Origin: Devosia nitrariae
GTDB taxonomy: Bacteria; Pseudomonadota; Alphaproteobacteria; Rhizobiales; Devosiaceae
Direction: 5' to 3'
Assembly: GCF_030160115.1 (NCBI RefSeq)
Contig: NZ_BSNS01000002.1
Location: forward strand, 124,001-188,000
DNA: 64,000 bases
The notes beneath the pieces were generated by a model. That model had not been told where the DNA came from, searched no databases, and saw nothing but the letters and a program-made list of their open reading frames with translations. Below are positions 44,569-53,313 of this stretch, piece after piece. The translations under genes were made by a program, and so were the position numbers. Position 1 is the first letter of the stretch; each line of letters starts with the position of its first letter.

Positions 44569-45753
44569 CTACTTGATTGCCGCGATCAGGGCGTCGGCAA
44601 GGACGCCGACGCGGTCTTCAGGGATGCCCGCCACGTTGATGCGGCTGTCCCCTATCATATAGATACCGTTGGTGACTTTTAAATGATCGACGGTCTCGCC
44701 GGGGAGCCCCAGAAGCGAAAACATGCCCCGGTGCTCGGCGATGAAGTCGAAGTCGTTGGCGTTGGAGCGCTGCCGGATGGCCTCGGCGAGCTTTGCTCGC
44801 AGGCGGATCATCCGCGCCCGGGTCGCGTCCAGCTCAGCCTCCCACTCGGCACGCAACGTCTTGTCTTCGAGAATTGTGCGGATGATCTCGGCGCCGTGGT
44901 CGGGGGGTTGGGAGTAGCTGGCGCGGATGCCGGCGAGCATCTGCGAATTGGCGATGTCGGCCATGGCCCCGTCGCGGGCGACAAGGATGGCTGCCCCGAT
45001 CCGCTCGCGATAGAGGCCGAAATTCTTCGATCCCGAAAATGCGACCATGGCCTCGGGCACGCTGGCCGCGACCTTGCGGGTGCCGTAAGCATCCTCTGCA
45101 AGCCCGTCACCGAAGCCGAGATAGGCAAGATCTATGAGCGGCAATGCGCCGGTGCGGGCGAGCGAGGCGGCGACCGCGTCCCACTGTGCGTTGGTGAGGT
45201 TGGCGCCGGTCGGATTGTGGCAGCAGCCGTGCAGCAGCACGACGTCATCCTTGCCCAGCGCATCGAGGCAGGCAAGCATCTCCTCGAACTTCACGCCGCG
45301 CGTTTCCGCGTCGAAATAGGGATAGGTTGCAACCTCGAGCCCCGCATTATGGACGATGGGTGGATGGTTGGGCCAGGTGGGGTCCGAGACCCAGACCGTC
45401 GCACCGGGACGGGCGCGGTTGACGAGTTGCATCAGAACCCAGAGTGAGCCGGTTCCGCCCGGCGCCTGGGCGATGCGCACCCAATCACGTTCGACGCTGC
45501 CGGCGAGCACCAGGTCGAGAACCGCCGCGCCGAACCCCTTGTTGCCGGCCATGCCGAGATAGGTCTTGGTCTTGGCAGCGGCCAGCATTGTCTCTTCGGC
45601 CTTCTTGACCGCCGACATGATCGGTGTGACGCCGTTCTCGTCCTTATAGACGCCGACGCCGAGGTCGATCTTGTCTTGGCGGGGATCGGCGGCAAACTCG
45701 CCCATCAGGGCAAGGATCTTGTCGCCGGGGGCCTTGGAGAGGGTCTCGAACAT
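44569..45753 (-). CDS. Aromatic/aspartate aminotransferase, class I (AspC/TyrB)
   Basis: 394 residues, PLP fold type [13 protein letters not shown] near the N-terminus, [12 protein letters not shown], the internal aldimine Lys in [15 protein letters not shown] (near residue 244), and the substrate-carboxylate Arg region near the C-terminus (SRINVAG). It transfers the amino group between aspartate or aromatic amino acids and 2-oxoglutarate. ATG 45753 starts exactly at the family's MFETL beginning. The frame runs open farther upstream but into etfA. It lies 67 bp after etfA on the same strand. Confidence 0.94.
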   Translation of the reverse strand: MFETLSKAPGDKILALMGEFAADPRQDKIDLGVGVYKDENGVTPIMSAVKKAEETMLAAAKTKTYLGMAGNKGFGAAVLDLVLAGSVERDWVRIAQAPGGTGSLWVLMQLVNRARPGATVWVSDPTWPNHPPIVHNAGLEVATYPYFDAETRGVKFEEMLACLDALGKDDVVLLHGCCHNPTGANLTNAQWDAVAASLARTGALPLIDLAYLGFGDGLAEDAYGTRKVAASVPEAMVAFSGSKNFGLYRERIGAAILVARDGAMADIANSQMLAGIRASYSQPPDHGAEIIRTILEDKTLRAEWEAELDATRARMIRLRAKLAEAIRQRSNANDFDFIAEHRGMFSLLGLPGETVDHLKVTNGIYMIGDSRINVAGIPEDRVGVLADALIAAIK

Positions 45754-45820
45754 GTTGTCCGTTTCTGGAAGCGAGTCAGGGAGTGGGAAACCGCCTATAG
45801 GCGGTATCGGGGAAAGTCCA

Positions 45821-46765
45821 TCAGCGTTTGATGCCGAGCCTGTCGAGCTCGGCAATCAGCGCCGGAATAACCTCGAAGAGGTCCCCGACGAGCGAGACGT
45901 CGGCGAGCTTGATAAGCGGCGCCTCGGCGTCGGTGTTAATGGCGATGATCTTCTTGGCGCCCTGGATACCGGCCAGGTGCTGCAGGGCCCCGGAGATGCC
46001 GATGGCGATATAGAGGTCCGGAGCGATGATCTTGCCGGTCTGACCCACCTGCCAGTCGTTGGGTGCATAGCCCGCGTCCACGGCCGCGCGGGTAGCGCCG
46101 ACCGCGGCGCTCAGCCGGGCGGCCAGGCTCTCGATGAGCTTGAAGCCCTCGGGCGAGCCGACCGATACGCCACCGCCCACCACAATCTGGGCGGTAGCGA
46201 GGTCCGGCGTATCCCCCTGCGAACGATGCGCGGCAATGAACTTGGCGAGCGTCGTCACGTCGCCATGGTCCACCGGCTCGATCACCGCCTCGTTGCCGCC
46301 TGCAGCGGCCCGGAATGCCGAGGCGCGGATGGTCAGGAGATGCTTTTCCTGGCCGGAGACGACGGTCTCGAGCGCATTGCCCGCGTAGATCGGCCGCACG
46401 AAACGGTTGGGCCCGAGGACGGCGACCACGTCGGTGACCGGCATCAGGTCGAGCCGCGCGGCAAGGCGCGGGAAGACATCGCGGCCGACTGCGCCAGCTG
46501 AACCGACGATGTGGGTGTAGCCTTCGGCGAGATCAGCAAGGATCGGCACCACCGCCCCTGCAGACTGGGTCAGGAACCCCGCATCCTGCGCGATACGCAC
46601 GCGATGCACACCGGCGATGGCGGCCGCCTCTGCGGCAACGCCGTCGACGCCGTCACCAACAACGAGCAGGTCCACGGGGCCGAGTTCAGCGACCGCGTTG
46701 ACGACGCGGGTGGTAGAGGGAGAGAGGTGGCCAAGGTCATGGTCGGCGAGAATGAGGACGGCCAT
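45821..46765 (-). CDS. etfA: Electron transfer flavoprotein, alpha subunit
   Basis: 314 residues. An N-terminal adenine-nucleotide-like domain and a C-terminal FAD domain with DWQVGQTGKIIAPDLYIAIG and SGALQHLAGIQGAKKI, the ETF alpha signature. It passes electrons from acyl-CoA and other dehydrogenases to ETF-ubiquinone oxidoreductase. Its ATG 46765 shares one base with the etfB stop (TGATG), which shows tight coupling. No dehydrogenase is adjacent. Confidence 0.95.
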   Translation of the reverse strand: MAVLILADHDLGHLSPSTTRVVNAVAELGPVDLLVVGDGVDGVAAEAAAIAGVHRVRIAQDAGFLTQSAGAVVPILADLAEGYTHIVGSAGAVGRDVFPRLAARLDLMPVTDVVAVLGPNRFVRPIYAGNALETVVSGQEKHLLTIRASAFRAAAGGNEAVIEPVDHGDVTTLAKFIAAHRSQGDTPDLATAQIVVGGGVSVGSPEGFKLIESLAARLSAAVGATRAAVDAGYAPNDWQVGQTGKIIAPDLYIAIGISGALQHLAGIQGAKKIIAINTDAEAPLIKLADVSLVGDLFEVIPALIAELDRLGIKR

Positions 46766-47526
46766 CAGAGCGACTCCATATCGGCGATGTCCTCGGCGAT
46801 GACCGCAGCGAGCTCGGGAACCGATGCGACGATCCGGCCTCCTGCCCTTTCGGGCGGCGGCGAGACCTTCTCGATGGCGAGGCGCGGCGAAAGATCGACG
46901 CCGAATGCGCCGGCAGGGCGCGAAGCGAGAGGTTTGCTGCGCGCCTTCATCACCATCGGCAGAGCCGCATTGCGCGGCGTATTGAGCCTCAGGTCGGCGG
47001 TGACGACCGCCGGCAAGGGCACGGATACGCTCATGCGGCCGTAGTCGACCTCGCGGCTGACCTCGAGGGCGCCGTTTTCCGCTTCGATGGCGGAGGCGAA
47101 GGTTGCCTGCGGCCAATCGAGGAGGCCGGCGAGCATCTGACCGACATGGTTGGAATCATCGTCGACCGCCTGCTTGCCGAGCAGCACCAGGTCCGGGTTC
47201 TCCTCGTTGACGACCGCGGCCAGCAGCTTGGCGATGGCCAGCGTCTCGAGAGCCTCGTCGGTCTCGACCAGAATGCCGCGCGTGCCCCCCATGGCAAGCG
47301 CAGTCAGAATGACGTCGGTCGAAGCCTTGGGGCCGACCGAGACGACGACCACCTCTTCGGCCTTGCCCGCCTCCATGAGGCTGACCGCCGCCTCGACTGC
47401 GTGCTTGCAGAAGGGGTTCATCGACATGCGCACGCCGTTGGTCTCGACGCCGGAACCATCGGGACGCACGCGGATGCGCACATTATGGTCGACCACGCGC
47501 TTGACGGCGACGAGGATCTTCTTCAC
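46765..47526 (-). CDS. etfB: Electron transfer flavoprotein, beta subunit
   Basis: 253 residues. KKILVAVKRVVDHNVRIRVR, MSMNPFCKHAVEAA and the signature VDDDSNHVGQMLAGLLDWPQ around residue 120. It pairs with etfA as heterodimer. GTG 47526 is supported by GGAG 9 nt upstream and by the family N-terminus; an open frame 60 residues farther upstream lacks homology. The order etfB-etfA is usual. Confidence 0.95.
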   Translation of the reverse strand: MKKILVAVKRVVDHNVRIRVRPDGSGVETNGVRMSMNPFCKHAVEAAVSLMEAGKAEEVVVVSVGPKASTDVILTALAMGGTRGILVETDEALETLAIAKLLAAVVNEENPDLVLLGKQAVDDDSNHVGQMLAGLLDWPQATFASAIEAENGALEVSREVDYGRMSVSVPLPAVVTADLRLNTPRNAALPMVMKARSKPLASRPAGAFGVDLSPRLAIEKVSPPPERAGGRIVASVPELAAVIAEDIADMESL

Positions 47527-47724
47527 GGAGCCACTCCAGATAACGTTCGCAGGGTTCTGGCAAATCAGGCGCGGCGCGACAAGCGCGGTGGCGAAAAAAA
47601 CGTCCATAGGCGCCAGCAGCGATTGGAAAAGCCTGCCCGGACGCAACGGTCGACGATGCTTTCGGGGATGCCTTGCGGTCAAAAGGCAGCTAGTCTGCCA
47701 TCGCAAGCCGTTTCAACGTGTTGA

Positions 47725-47742
47725 CTGTCCGCATTGGGACAG
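47725..47742. promoter_or_regulatory. Inverted repeat CTGTCC-N6-GGACAG
   Basis: A perfect 6-bp inverted repeat that overlaps a TTGACT (47721-47726) able to act as a -35 element, 38 bp before the M20 gene. Candidate operator for the M20-AbrB pair. No adjacent regulator. Confidence 0.4.
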
Positions 47743-47780
47743 CGACACTGACATTAAATCCCTTCCGACGCGGACCGCTT

Positions 47781-48950
47781 ATGCCCGTACTCAATCGCAT
47801 TGCCGATTTTCAGACCGAGATCGCCGGCTGGCGACAGGACTTCCACGCCAATCCCGAACTCCTTTTCGACGTAAAGCGCACGGCCGGACGGGTGGCGGAG
47901 CTCCTGAAGCAGTTCGGCTGCGACGAGGTGATCACCGGCATCGGCCGCACCGGCGTCGTCGGCGTCATCAACGGGCGCAATGGCGGTGAAGGCAAGGTGA
48001 TCGGACTGCGGGCCGACATGGACGCATTGCCGATCAACGAGCGCTCGGGCAAGCCTTATGCCAGCACCGTGCCCGGCAAGATGCACGCCTGCGGGCATGA
48101 CGGGCACACAGCCATGCTGCTCGGGGCGGCCAAGTACCTGGCAGAGACGCGCAACTTCTCGGGCAAGGCCATCATCATCTTCCAGCCGGCCGAGGAGGGT
48201 GGCGGCGGCGGGCGCGAAATGGTCAAGGATGGGCTGATGGAGCGCTTTGGCATCGAGGAAGTCTACGGCATGCACAACATGCCGGGCATTCCGCTCGGCC
48301 ATTTCGCTATCCGCGAAGGCGGCATCATGGCCGCGACCGACCAGTTCACCATCGACATCGAGGGCAAGGGCGGCCATGCGGCACGCCCGCATGCCACTAT
48401 CGATCCGGTCATCGTTGCCGCCCAGCTCGTCACGGCCATGCAAACGGTGGTTTCGCGCAACATCGATCCCATGCGCCCGGCGGTGCTGTCGGTGACGGTG
48501 ATCGAGGCGGGCGAAGCGTTCAACGTCATCGCGCGCACGGCACGGCTCAAGGGCACGCTACGCGCGCTCGATCCGGAAACGCGCAACTTCCTGCCCGAGA
48601 AGCTCTCGGCCTTCGTGCCGGCATTCGCGGCGAGCTTCGGTGCGACCGCACGCTTCAGCTACTTGCCGGGCTATCCGGTCACGGTTAACACGTCCGCCGA
48701 GACCCGATTTGCCGCGGCGGTCGCCACCGACATCGTCGGCGCCGATCGTGTCGACCCGGAGGTCGATGCCACCATGGGCGGCGAGGACTTTTCCTTCATG
48801 CTCGAAAAGCGCCCCGGCGCCTACATCTTCATCGGCAACGGCCCGTCGAGTGAACTTCACACCGACACCTACGATTTCAACGACGAGGCCATCCCACTCG
48901 GCGCCAGTTATTGGGTGCGGTTGGTCGAGAGGGCCCTGCCGGCGGCGTGA
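47781..48950 (+). CDS. M20-family amidohydrolase (hippurate hydrolase-like)
   Basis: 389 residues. M20D metallo-amidohydrolase with IGLRADMDALPI, the metal ligands in KMHACGHDGHTAMLLGAA, EEGGGGGREM (catalytic Glu), dimer-domain GKGGHAARPHATIDPV and C-terminal GGEDFSFML. Splits N-acyl amino acids or similar amides. ATG 47781 begins the normal N-terminus; an in-frame start 63 bp upstream adds 21 atypical residues. The next gene starts 4 bp after its stop, so it is co-transcribed with the AbrB membrane protein. Confidence 0.93.
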   Translation: MPVLNRIADFQTEIAGWRQDFHANPELLFDVKRTAGRVAELLKQFGCDEVITGIGRTGVVGVINGRNGGEGKVIGLRADMDALPINERSGKPYASTVPGKMHACGHDGHTAMLLGAAKYLAETRNFSGKAIIIFQPAEEGGGGGREMVKDGLMERFGIEEVYGMHNMPGIPLGHFAIREGGIMAATDQFTIDIEGKGGHAARPHATIDPVIVAAQLVTAMQTVVSRNIDPMRPAVLSVTVIEAGEAFNVIARTARLKGTLRALDPETRNFLPEKLSAFVPAFAASFGATARFSYLPGYPVTVNTSAETRFAAAVATDIVGADRVDPEVDATMGGEDFSFMLEKRPGAYIFIGNGPSSELHTDTYDFNDEAIPLGASYWVRLVERALPAA

Positions 48951-48954
48951 TGCC

Positions 48955-50013
48955 ATGAACGCAGTTGCGGTGGCCACGGCGCGCACGGCCCTGACCTTCG
49001 CCATCTCGGCGGCCGGAGGCCTTGCCGGACATTTCCTCGGCCTGCCGGCGGGCTGGCTGATGGGCGGTGCGCTGGCGGTGACCGTTGCCGCCATGGCCGG
49101 TGCGCCGGTCGGCATACCCGATAAGGTGCGCGACGTCGCCTTCGTTCTGATCGGCATGTCGATGGGCGCAAATGTCGCTGCCGACAGCCTGCAGCTCATC
49201 GGGCAATGGCCGGTGACCCTCGCCGCGCTCGTTATCGAACTTGTCCTGATCATCGCCATCATCGGCTGGGTCATGGCGCGCTTCTTCGGGCTCGACCGCG
49301 GAACGGCCTATCTCTCCTCCTTTCCAGGGCACCTCTCCTTCGTCATGGGCATCGCGGCCGCGGGCGTCGGGGATGCGCGGCAGATCGTCATCATCCAGGT
49401 CATCCGCATCCTGATCCTGACCGTCGCGGTGCCCGTTGGCACCCTTTTCCTGCCCATCGACCACTTTCCAGCCCAGCCCGCACCGCAGGTCATGTCGATG
49501 CCGACGCTTCTCCTGCTAGGCGCCGGCTGCGCGCTCGTCGGCTGGATCTTCGCCCGCCTCAAGGTGCCGGCGGGTTTCGTCCTCGGCTCGATGGCGGCGG
49601 CGACGGCCGCCAAACTCGGGGGCATGTTCGACGCGGCCATGCCTCCTCCCCTCGTCATCGCAACCTTCATCATGACAGGGGCGCTTATCGGCTCGCGCTT
49701 TACGGGCATCGGCCGGGGCGAATTCTTGCGGGCGGCTTTCGGCGGCGTGATCGCGACCGGGCTGACCATCTGCATCACCACCGTCGTCGCCCTTGCCGCG
49801 AGCCCATTCGTTGCCATGCCTTTCGGTCAGATCTGGATCGGCCTGGCGCCCGGCGCCCTCGAAGGCATGGGTGCGCTCGGCATTGCACTCGGCTACGACA
49901 CGGCGTTCATCGCTGCCCACCATGTCATCCGGCTGCTGCTCCTCAGCTTTGCCATTCCGACCGTCGTCATGCTGCTGCGTCTTTCCGAACGGCGTGCTGC
50001 ACCAGGCGAATGA
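48955..50013 (+). CDS. AbrB-family (PF05145) polytopic membrane protein
   Basis: 352 residues with about ten helices in two homologous halves, each with a glycine-rich LPAGWLMGGALAV / VPAGFVLGSMAAA re-entrant-like motif. The E. coli member is AbrB, of unknown transport role; older names such as ammonia monooxygenase are misleading. The 4-bp spacing after the amidohydrolase suggests it may carry that enzyme's substrate or product. This is inference from context. Confidence 0.87.
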   Translation: MNAVAVATARTALTFAISAAGGLAGHFLGLPAGWLMGGALAVTVAAMAGAPVGIPDKVRDVAFVLIGMSMGANVAADSLQLIGQWPVTLAALVIELVLIIAIIGWVMARFFGLDRGTAYLSSFPGHLSFVMGIAAAGVGDARQIVIIQVIRILILTVAVPVGTLFLPIDHFPAQPAPQVMSMPTLLLLGAGCALVGWIFARLKVPAGFVLGSMAAATAAKLGGMFDAAMPPPLVIATFIMTGALIGSRFTGIGRGEFLRAAFGGVIATGLTICITTVVALAASPFVAMPFGQIWIGLAPGALEGMGALGIALGYDTAFIAAHHVIRLLLLSFAIPTVVMLLRLSERRAAPGE

Positions 50014-50066
50014 GCCGTACTTTGCCACAATTGCGCGCGAAGGTTCGCGCGTCGGAGGTTCTAGCT

Positions 50067-50366
50067 ATGTCGATCAAGCGTTTCGCTGTCGTTTCCGTTC
50101 TTACCTTGCTTGCGGCGGGGCCGGTTGAGGCGGCACCCCTTTGCGTCGGCACCAACAACGGACTGCAATTCGAGTTCGGTCTCTCGTGGGGTAAACTCTC
50201 GGTCGAGGAGCGCAATACCCTCGACCTGATGGAACTGCGCCGCCGCGGTGTGGACGCGTCCGGTGTCGATCGCTGGAACGGCTGCATCCGCGCCTATGTA
50301 CGTCAGCCCGGCGGCGGCTCGCGCATGGAATTCTACGATCCCGACACCTACCGGCAGGTGTTCTGA
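50067..50366 (+). CDS. Small secreted protein
   Basis: 99 residues. Signal peptide SIKRFAVVSVLTLLAAGPVEA, mature part about 77 residues with two Cys (APLCVG and NGCIRAY) that could form a disulfide, and charged C-terminus. GGAGG at 50054-50058 is 8 nt from ATG 50067. No family recognised. It follows the AbrB gene by 53 bp on the same strand. Confidence 0.7.
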   Translation: MSIKRFAVVSVLTLLAAGPVEAAPLCVGTNNGLQFEFGLSWGKLSVEERNTLDLMELRRRGVDASGVDRWNGCIRAYVRQPGGGSRMEFYDPDTYRQVF

Positions 50367-50414
50367 GGGACACCGGAACGCTGCCTCTTCCGCGTCACCG
50401 GTGAATGACGGGCC

Positions 50415-50522
50415 TAGAGCTCTTCCCGTTCTGATGGAATCGGAACGGGAAGAGCTCTAGGTTATTGCATTGTCGCGTTCTCGAACCGCAGAAGTGGTAT
50501 CCACTTTTGCTGAAACGCTCTA
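50415..50522. repeat. Interspersed palindromic repeat, family B
   Basis: It starts TAGAGCTCTTCCCGTTCTGA, has the perfect palindrome AGAGCTCTTCCCGTTC/GAACGGGAAGAGCTCT, then TTGTCGCGTTCTCGAACCGC, AAGTGG-TAT-CCACTT hairpin and GCTGAAACGCTCTA. The last three bases (complement TAG) are the stop codon of the GH13 gene. Confidence 0.85.
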
Positions 50523-52163
50523 GTTGCCCGCCGTGCTCGCCTTCACCGGTTTGTCCTTCGCCTCCACCACGAACGCGAAACCGTTCGGCCCAAGCGCCAG
50601 GGTCCTGCCATCCAGGCTCGCCGCGCTGGACACGGGCTCGAGTCCGCCCCCCACACCGGATAGTTTCAAGACCTTCGCTTCGGGCGAGAGGTTGAAGAGG
50701 CAGAGTACGCTCTGCCCGTCGTCGCCCGATCGCCGGAAACCCAGCAGCGGCTCAGGCAGGCGCAGGAACGCGATGTCGCCATCGATCAGCGCCGAGTGCC
50801 CGCGCCGCCAGGCGATGAAGGTGCGGTAGAAGTTGAGGAGCGAATCGCTTTCCTTTTCCTGCCCGGCGACGTTGAGGACCGAAAGCTCGGGCTTGATCGG
50901 CAGCCAAGGCTTGCCGGTGGTAAAGCCGTTGGGTGCCCTGCCCGCGTCCCAGGGGATGGGCGTGCGGCAGCCGTCGCGGCCCTTGTAGTCGGGCCAGAAG
51001 CGGATGCCGGGCGGGTCCGTCAGCTCCTCGAACAGCAGCTCGGCTTCGGGCAAGCCCAGTTCCTCGCCCTGGTAGATGCAGACTGAGCCCTTCAAGGACA
51101 TCAGCAGCGCCGCCGCCTGCTGACCGAGATCCTTGGGATCGACGCTATAGGGCGCCCAGCGAGTCATGTGGCGCATGACGTCGTGGTTGGAAAAGCTCCA
51201 GCACGGCCAGCCGTCAGGTCCCTTCTTGAAGAAGCCCTCGATGCGGCTGCGGAAATGCGTGGCGGTGAACTGGGGGCCGAGGAACTCGAACGAATAGCAC
51301 ATGTGGAGCTTATCGCCGTCCGAGGTGTATTCGGCCATGAGTTCAACCGGCCGGTGGCTGTCGCCGACTTCGCCGACGGTGGTCGTCCCGGGAAACTCGT
51401 CCATCAGCTTCCTGATGCGCTTGAGGAAATTGACGTTCTCCGGGCGGCTCTTGGAGTATTTGTGGTGCTGCATGTCGTACGGGTTGACCGCATAGGGCAG
51501 GTGCTCGGGTTTCCTCAGCGCTGGATTGGAGCGCAGGTTGGCGTCGTGGAAATAGAAGTTGACCGTGTCGAAGCGGAAGCCGTCGACGCCGCGGTCAAGC
51601 CAGAAGCGCATGGTAGAAAGCACCGCATCCTGGACTTCGGGATTATGGAAGTTGAGGTCCGGCTGGGAGATGAGGAAGTTGTGCAGATAGTACTGCCGGC
51701 GCGTTGAGTTCCACTCCCAGGCGCGCCCACCGAAGATCGAGGGCCAGTTGTTGGGCGGCGAGCCGTCGGGGAGCGGGTTGGCCCAGACGTACCAGTCGGC
51801 CTTGGCGTTGTCCCTGCTCAACTTGCTTTCCATGAACCAGGGATGACGATCCGATGTATGGCTCAGCACCTGGTCGATGATCACCTTGAGCCCCAGCTCG
51901 TGGGCGCGCTTGACCAGGCTGTCGAAGTCCTCGAGCGAGCCGAAGAGCGGGTCGATATCGACATAGTTGGAAACGTCGTACCCCATGTCGTCCATGGGCG
52001 AAGGGAAGATGGGCGAAAGCCAGATGGCATCGACCCCGAGGCTGGCGATGTGGTCGAGCCGGGAGATGATACCCGGCAGATCGCCGATGCCGTCTCCGTC
52101 GCTGTCCTGGAAGGAGCGTGGGTAGACCTGGTAGATGATGCCGCCCCGCCACCACTCGCGCAT
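50520..52163 (-). CDS. Alpha-glucosidase, GH13 family
   Basis: 547 residues, cytoplasmic. GH13 conserved regions: VDAIWLSPIFPSPMDDMGYD, region I VIIDQVLSHTSD, region II GVDGFRFDTVNF (nucleophile Asp), region III TTVGEVGD (acid Glu), region IV FSNHDVMR. Region II lacks the usual second Asp pattern of amylases and fits the oligo-1,6/alpha-1,4-glucosidase subfamily (GH13_23-like). It hydrolyses short alpha-glucosides such as maltose, sucrose or isomaltose. Its stop codon lies inside the family B repeat. Upstream is the inverted repeat at 52261. Confidence 0.94.
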   Translation of the reverse strand: MREWWRGGIIYQVYPRSFQDSDGDGIGDLPGIISRLDHIASLGVDAIWLSPIFPSPMDDMGYDVSNYVDIDPLFGSLEDFDSLVKRAHELGLKVIIDQVLSHTSDRHPWFMESKLSRDNAKADWYVWANPLPDGSPPNNWPSIFGGRAWEWNSTRRQYYLHNFLISQPDLNFHNPEVQDAVLSTMRFWLDRGVDGFRFDTVNFYFHDANLRSNPALRKPEHLPYAVNPYDMQHHKYSKSRPENVNFLKRIRKLMDEFPGTTTVGEVGDSHRPVELMAEYTSDGDKLHMCYSFEFLGPQFTATHFRSRIEGFFKKGPDGWPCWSFSNHDVMRHMTRWAPYSVDPKDLGQQAAALLMSLKGSVCIYQGEELGLPEAELLFEELTDPPGIRFWPDYKGRDGCRTPIPWDAGRAPNGFTTGKPWLPIKPELSVLNVAGQEKESDSLLNFYRTFIAWRRGHSALIDGDIAFLRLPEPLLGFRRSGDDGQSVLCLFNLSPEAKVLKLSGVGGGLEPVSSAASLDGRTLALGPNGFAFVVEAKDKPVKASTAGN

Positions 52164-52260
52164 GGCCGTCTCCTTGTATGGTTTGTCGGTCGGGCGAGCC
52201 TAGAGGATCGCTTCACGCCAGGAAAACCCCGTGCGGACAGAAAGTTACCGGTGCCTACTG

Positions 52261-52277
52261 GCAATCGTGGCGATTGC
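52261..52277. promoter_or_regulatory. Inverted repeat GCAATCG-TGG-CGATTGC
   Basis: Perfect 7-bp arms with a 3-bp spacer in the intergenic region between the GH13 gene (minus) and the cupin gene (plus), 40 bp before the cupin start. A candidate operator for one or both. Confidence 0.45.
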
Positions 52278-52316
52278 TTTGCAAATATGCAGGCATGCAA
52301 CAGGGAGGAAGTGCCG

Positions 52317-52697
52317 ATGATGCATGTGATCCGCGCCACTGACCGGCCGCAGACCAAGAGCCGCACGATCAAGTTCGAAGGCGGCGACCACGGCGCCGGC
52401 GTCTCGTTCTTTGCTGTTGACAACGATCCCGGACAGGGTCCGGGGTTGCATGTGCACTCCTATACCGAGATCTGGATCGTCAGGCAGGGACGCGCCCGCA
52501 TCACGGCGGGGGACGAGACGATAGAGGCTGGCCCGAACGACGTCGCCGTCGTCGGCCCCAACGTACCGCACGGGTTCAAGAACATCGGCGAAGGTCGGCT
52601 CGAGATCATGTGCATCCACGACAACGGCACCATCGCGCAGACCTTCCTCGACGAGGAAGAGAACGCGCAGTACGGGACCGCATCGTCTACCCTTTGA
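52317..52697 (+). CDS. Cupin-domain protein
   Basis: 126 residues, one cupin barrel. Motif 1 GPGLHVHSYTEIWIVRQG carries two His and a Glu as metal ligands, and motif 2 NVPHGFKNIGEG the third His. GGGAGGA is 7 nt before ATG 52317. Small one-domain cupins are sugar isomerases, dioxygenases or binding proteins; the function cannot be named. It overlaps the convergent GST gene by 11 bp. Confidence 0.88.
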   Translation: MMHVIRATDRPQTKSRTIKFEGGDHGAGVSFFAVDNDPGQGPGLHVHSYTEIWIVRQGRARITAGDETIEAGPNDVAVVGPNVPHGFKNIGEGRLEIMCIHDNGTIAQTFLDEEENAQYGTASSTL

Positions 52698-53313
52698 CCG
52701 GCACCGTGGCGGCAAAAATCTCGATGGCCCGGCTGCGCCCGGAGAGTGTCGACAGGCGAGGCAGGGCGAGGTCCTCCAGCAGGTCGGCGATGCCGCAGAG
52801 GAAATCGAAAGTCGCGATCGCCGCGAGGTCGGAACCGTCGGGCGTCTCGCCGCCCAGCCAGCCGTCAGCGGGCGCCCGTGCCTCCAGAGCCTCGATGCCC
52901 GAACGGATCTGGCTGGCCAGGCGCTCGCGCCATTGGGGCCATTGATACTCGCCCGGGCGCCGCTCGGTCTCGTAGACATAGGCGACACCCTTTTCCGCCA
53001 GTGCGTTGGCGAGGGCGATGCGTTGCTGGCAGCCGACGCGCTCGTCACCACCTGCAGGGATGAGCCGTCGTTCCGGCGGCGCCGTAGTCTCGAGAAAATC
53101 GACGATGGCGGCGGTCTCGATGAGCGGTGCCAGGTCCGGCACGACGAGTACCGGCACCCGGCTCAGCGGGTTATAAGCGCGGAACACCTCGAACTCGGCA
53201 CCGAAAATGTCGGCAGGCCGGCGCACGTAGGCGCGCTCCTGCAGGGCGAGCCAGAGTTCGACCCGGCGCACGAACGGGGAGCGTTTGCCTCCATAAAGGA
53301 TCAGATCGGTCAT
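52687..53313 (-). CDS. Glutathione S-transferase family protein
   Basis: 208 residues. The thioredoxin-fold N-domain starts DLILYGGKRSPFVRRVELW (Ser near residue 11 as the likely glutathione-activating residue), with the cis-Pro motif SRVPVLV and the ETAAIVDFLE glutathione-gamma-Glu site. The helical C-domain follows, with FDFLCGIADLLEDL. Substrate unknown. The ATG overlaps the stop of the hydroxyacid dehydrogenase gene (ATGA), so they form an operon. Confidence 0.88.
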   Translation of the reverse strand: MTDLILYGGKRSPFVRRVELWLALQERAYVRRPADIFGAEFEVFRAYNPLSRVPVLVVPDLAPLIETAAIVDFLETTAPPERRLIPAGGDERVGCQQRIALANALAEKGVAYVYETERRPGEYQWPQWRERLASQIRSGIEALEARAPADGWLGGETPDGSDLAAIATFDFLCGIADLLEDLALPRLSTLSGRSRAIEIFAATVPVKG

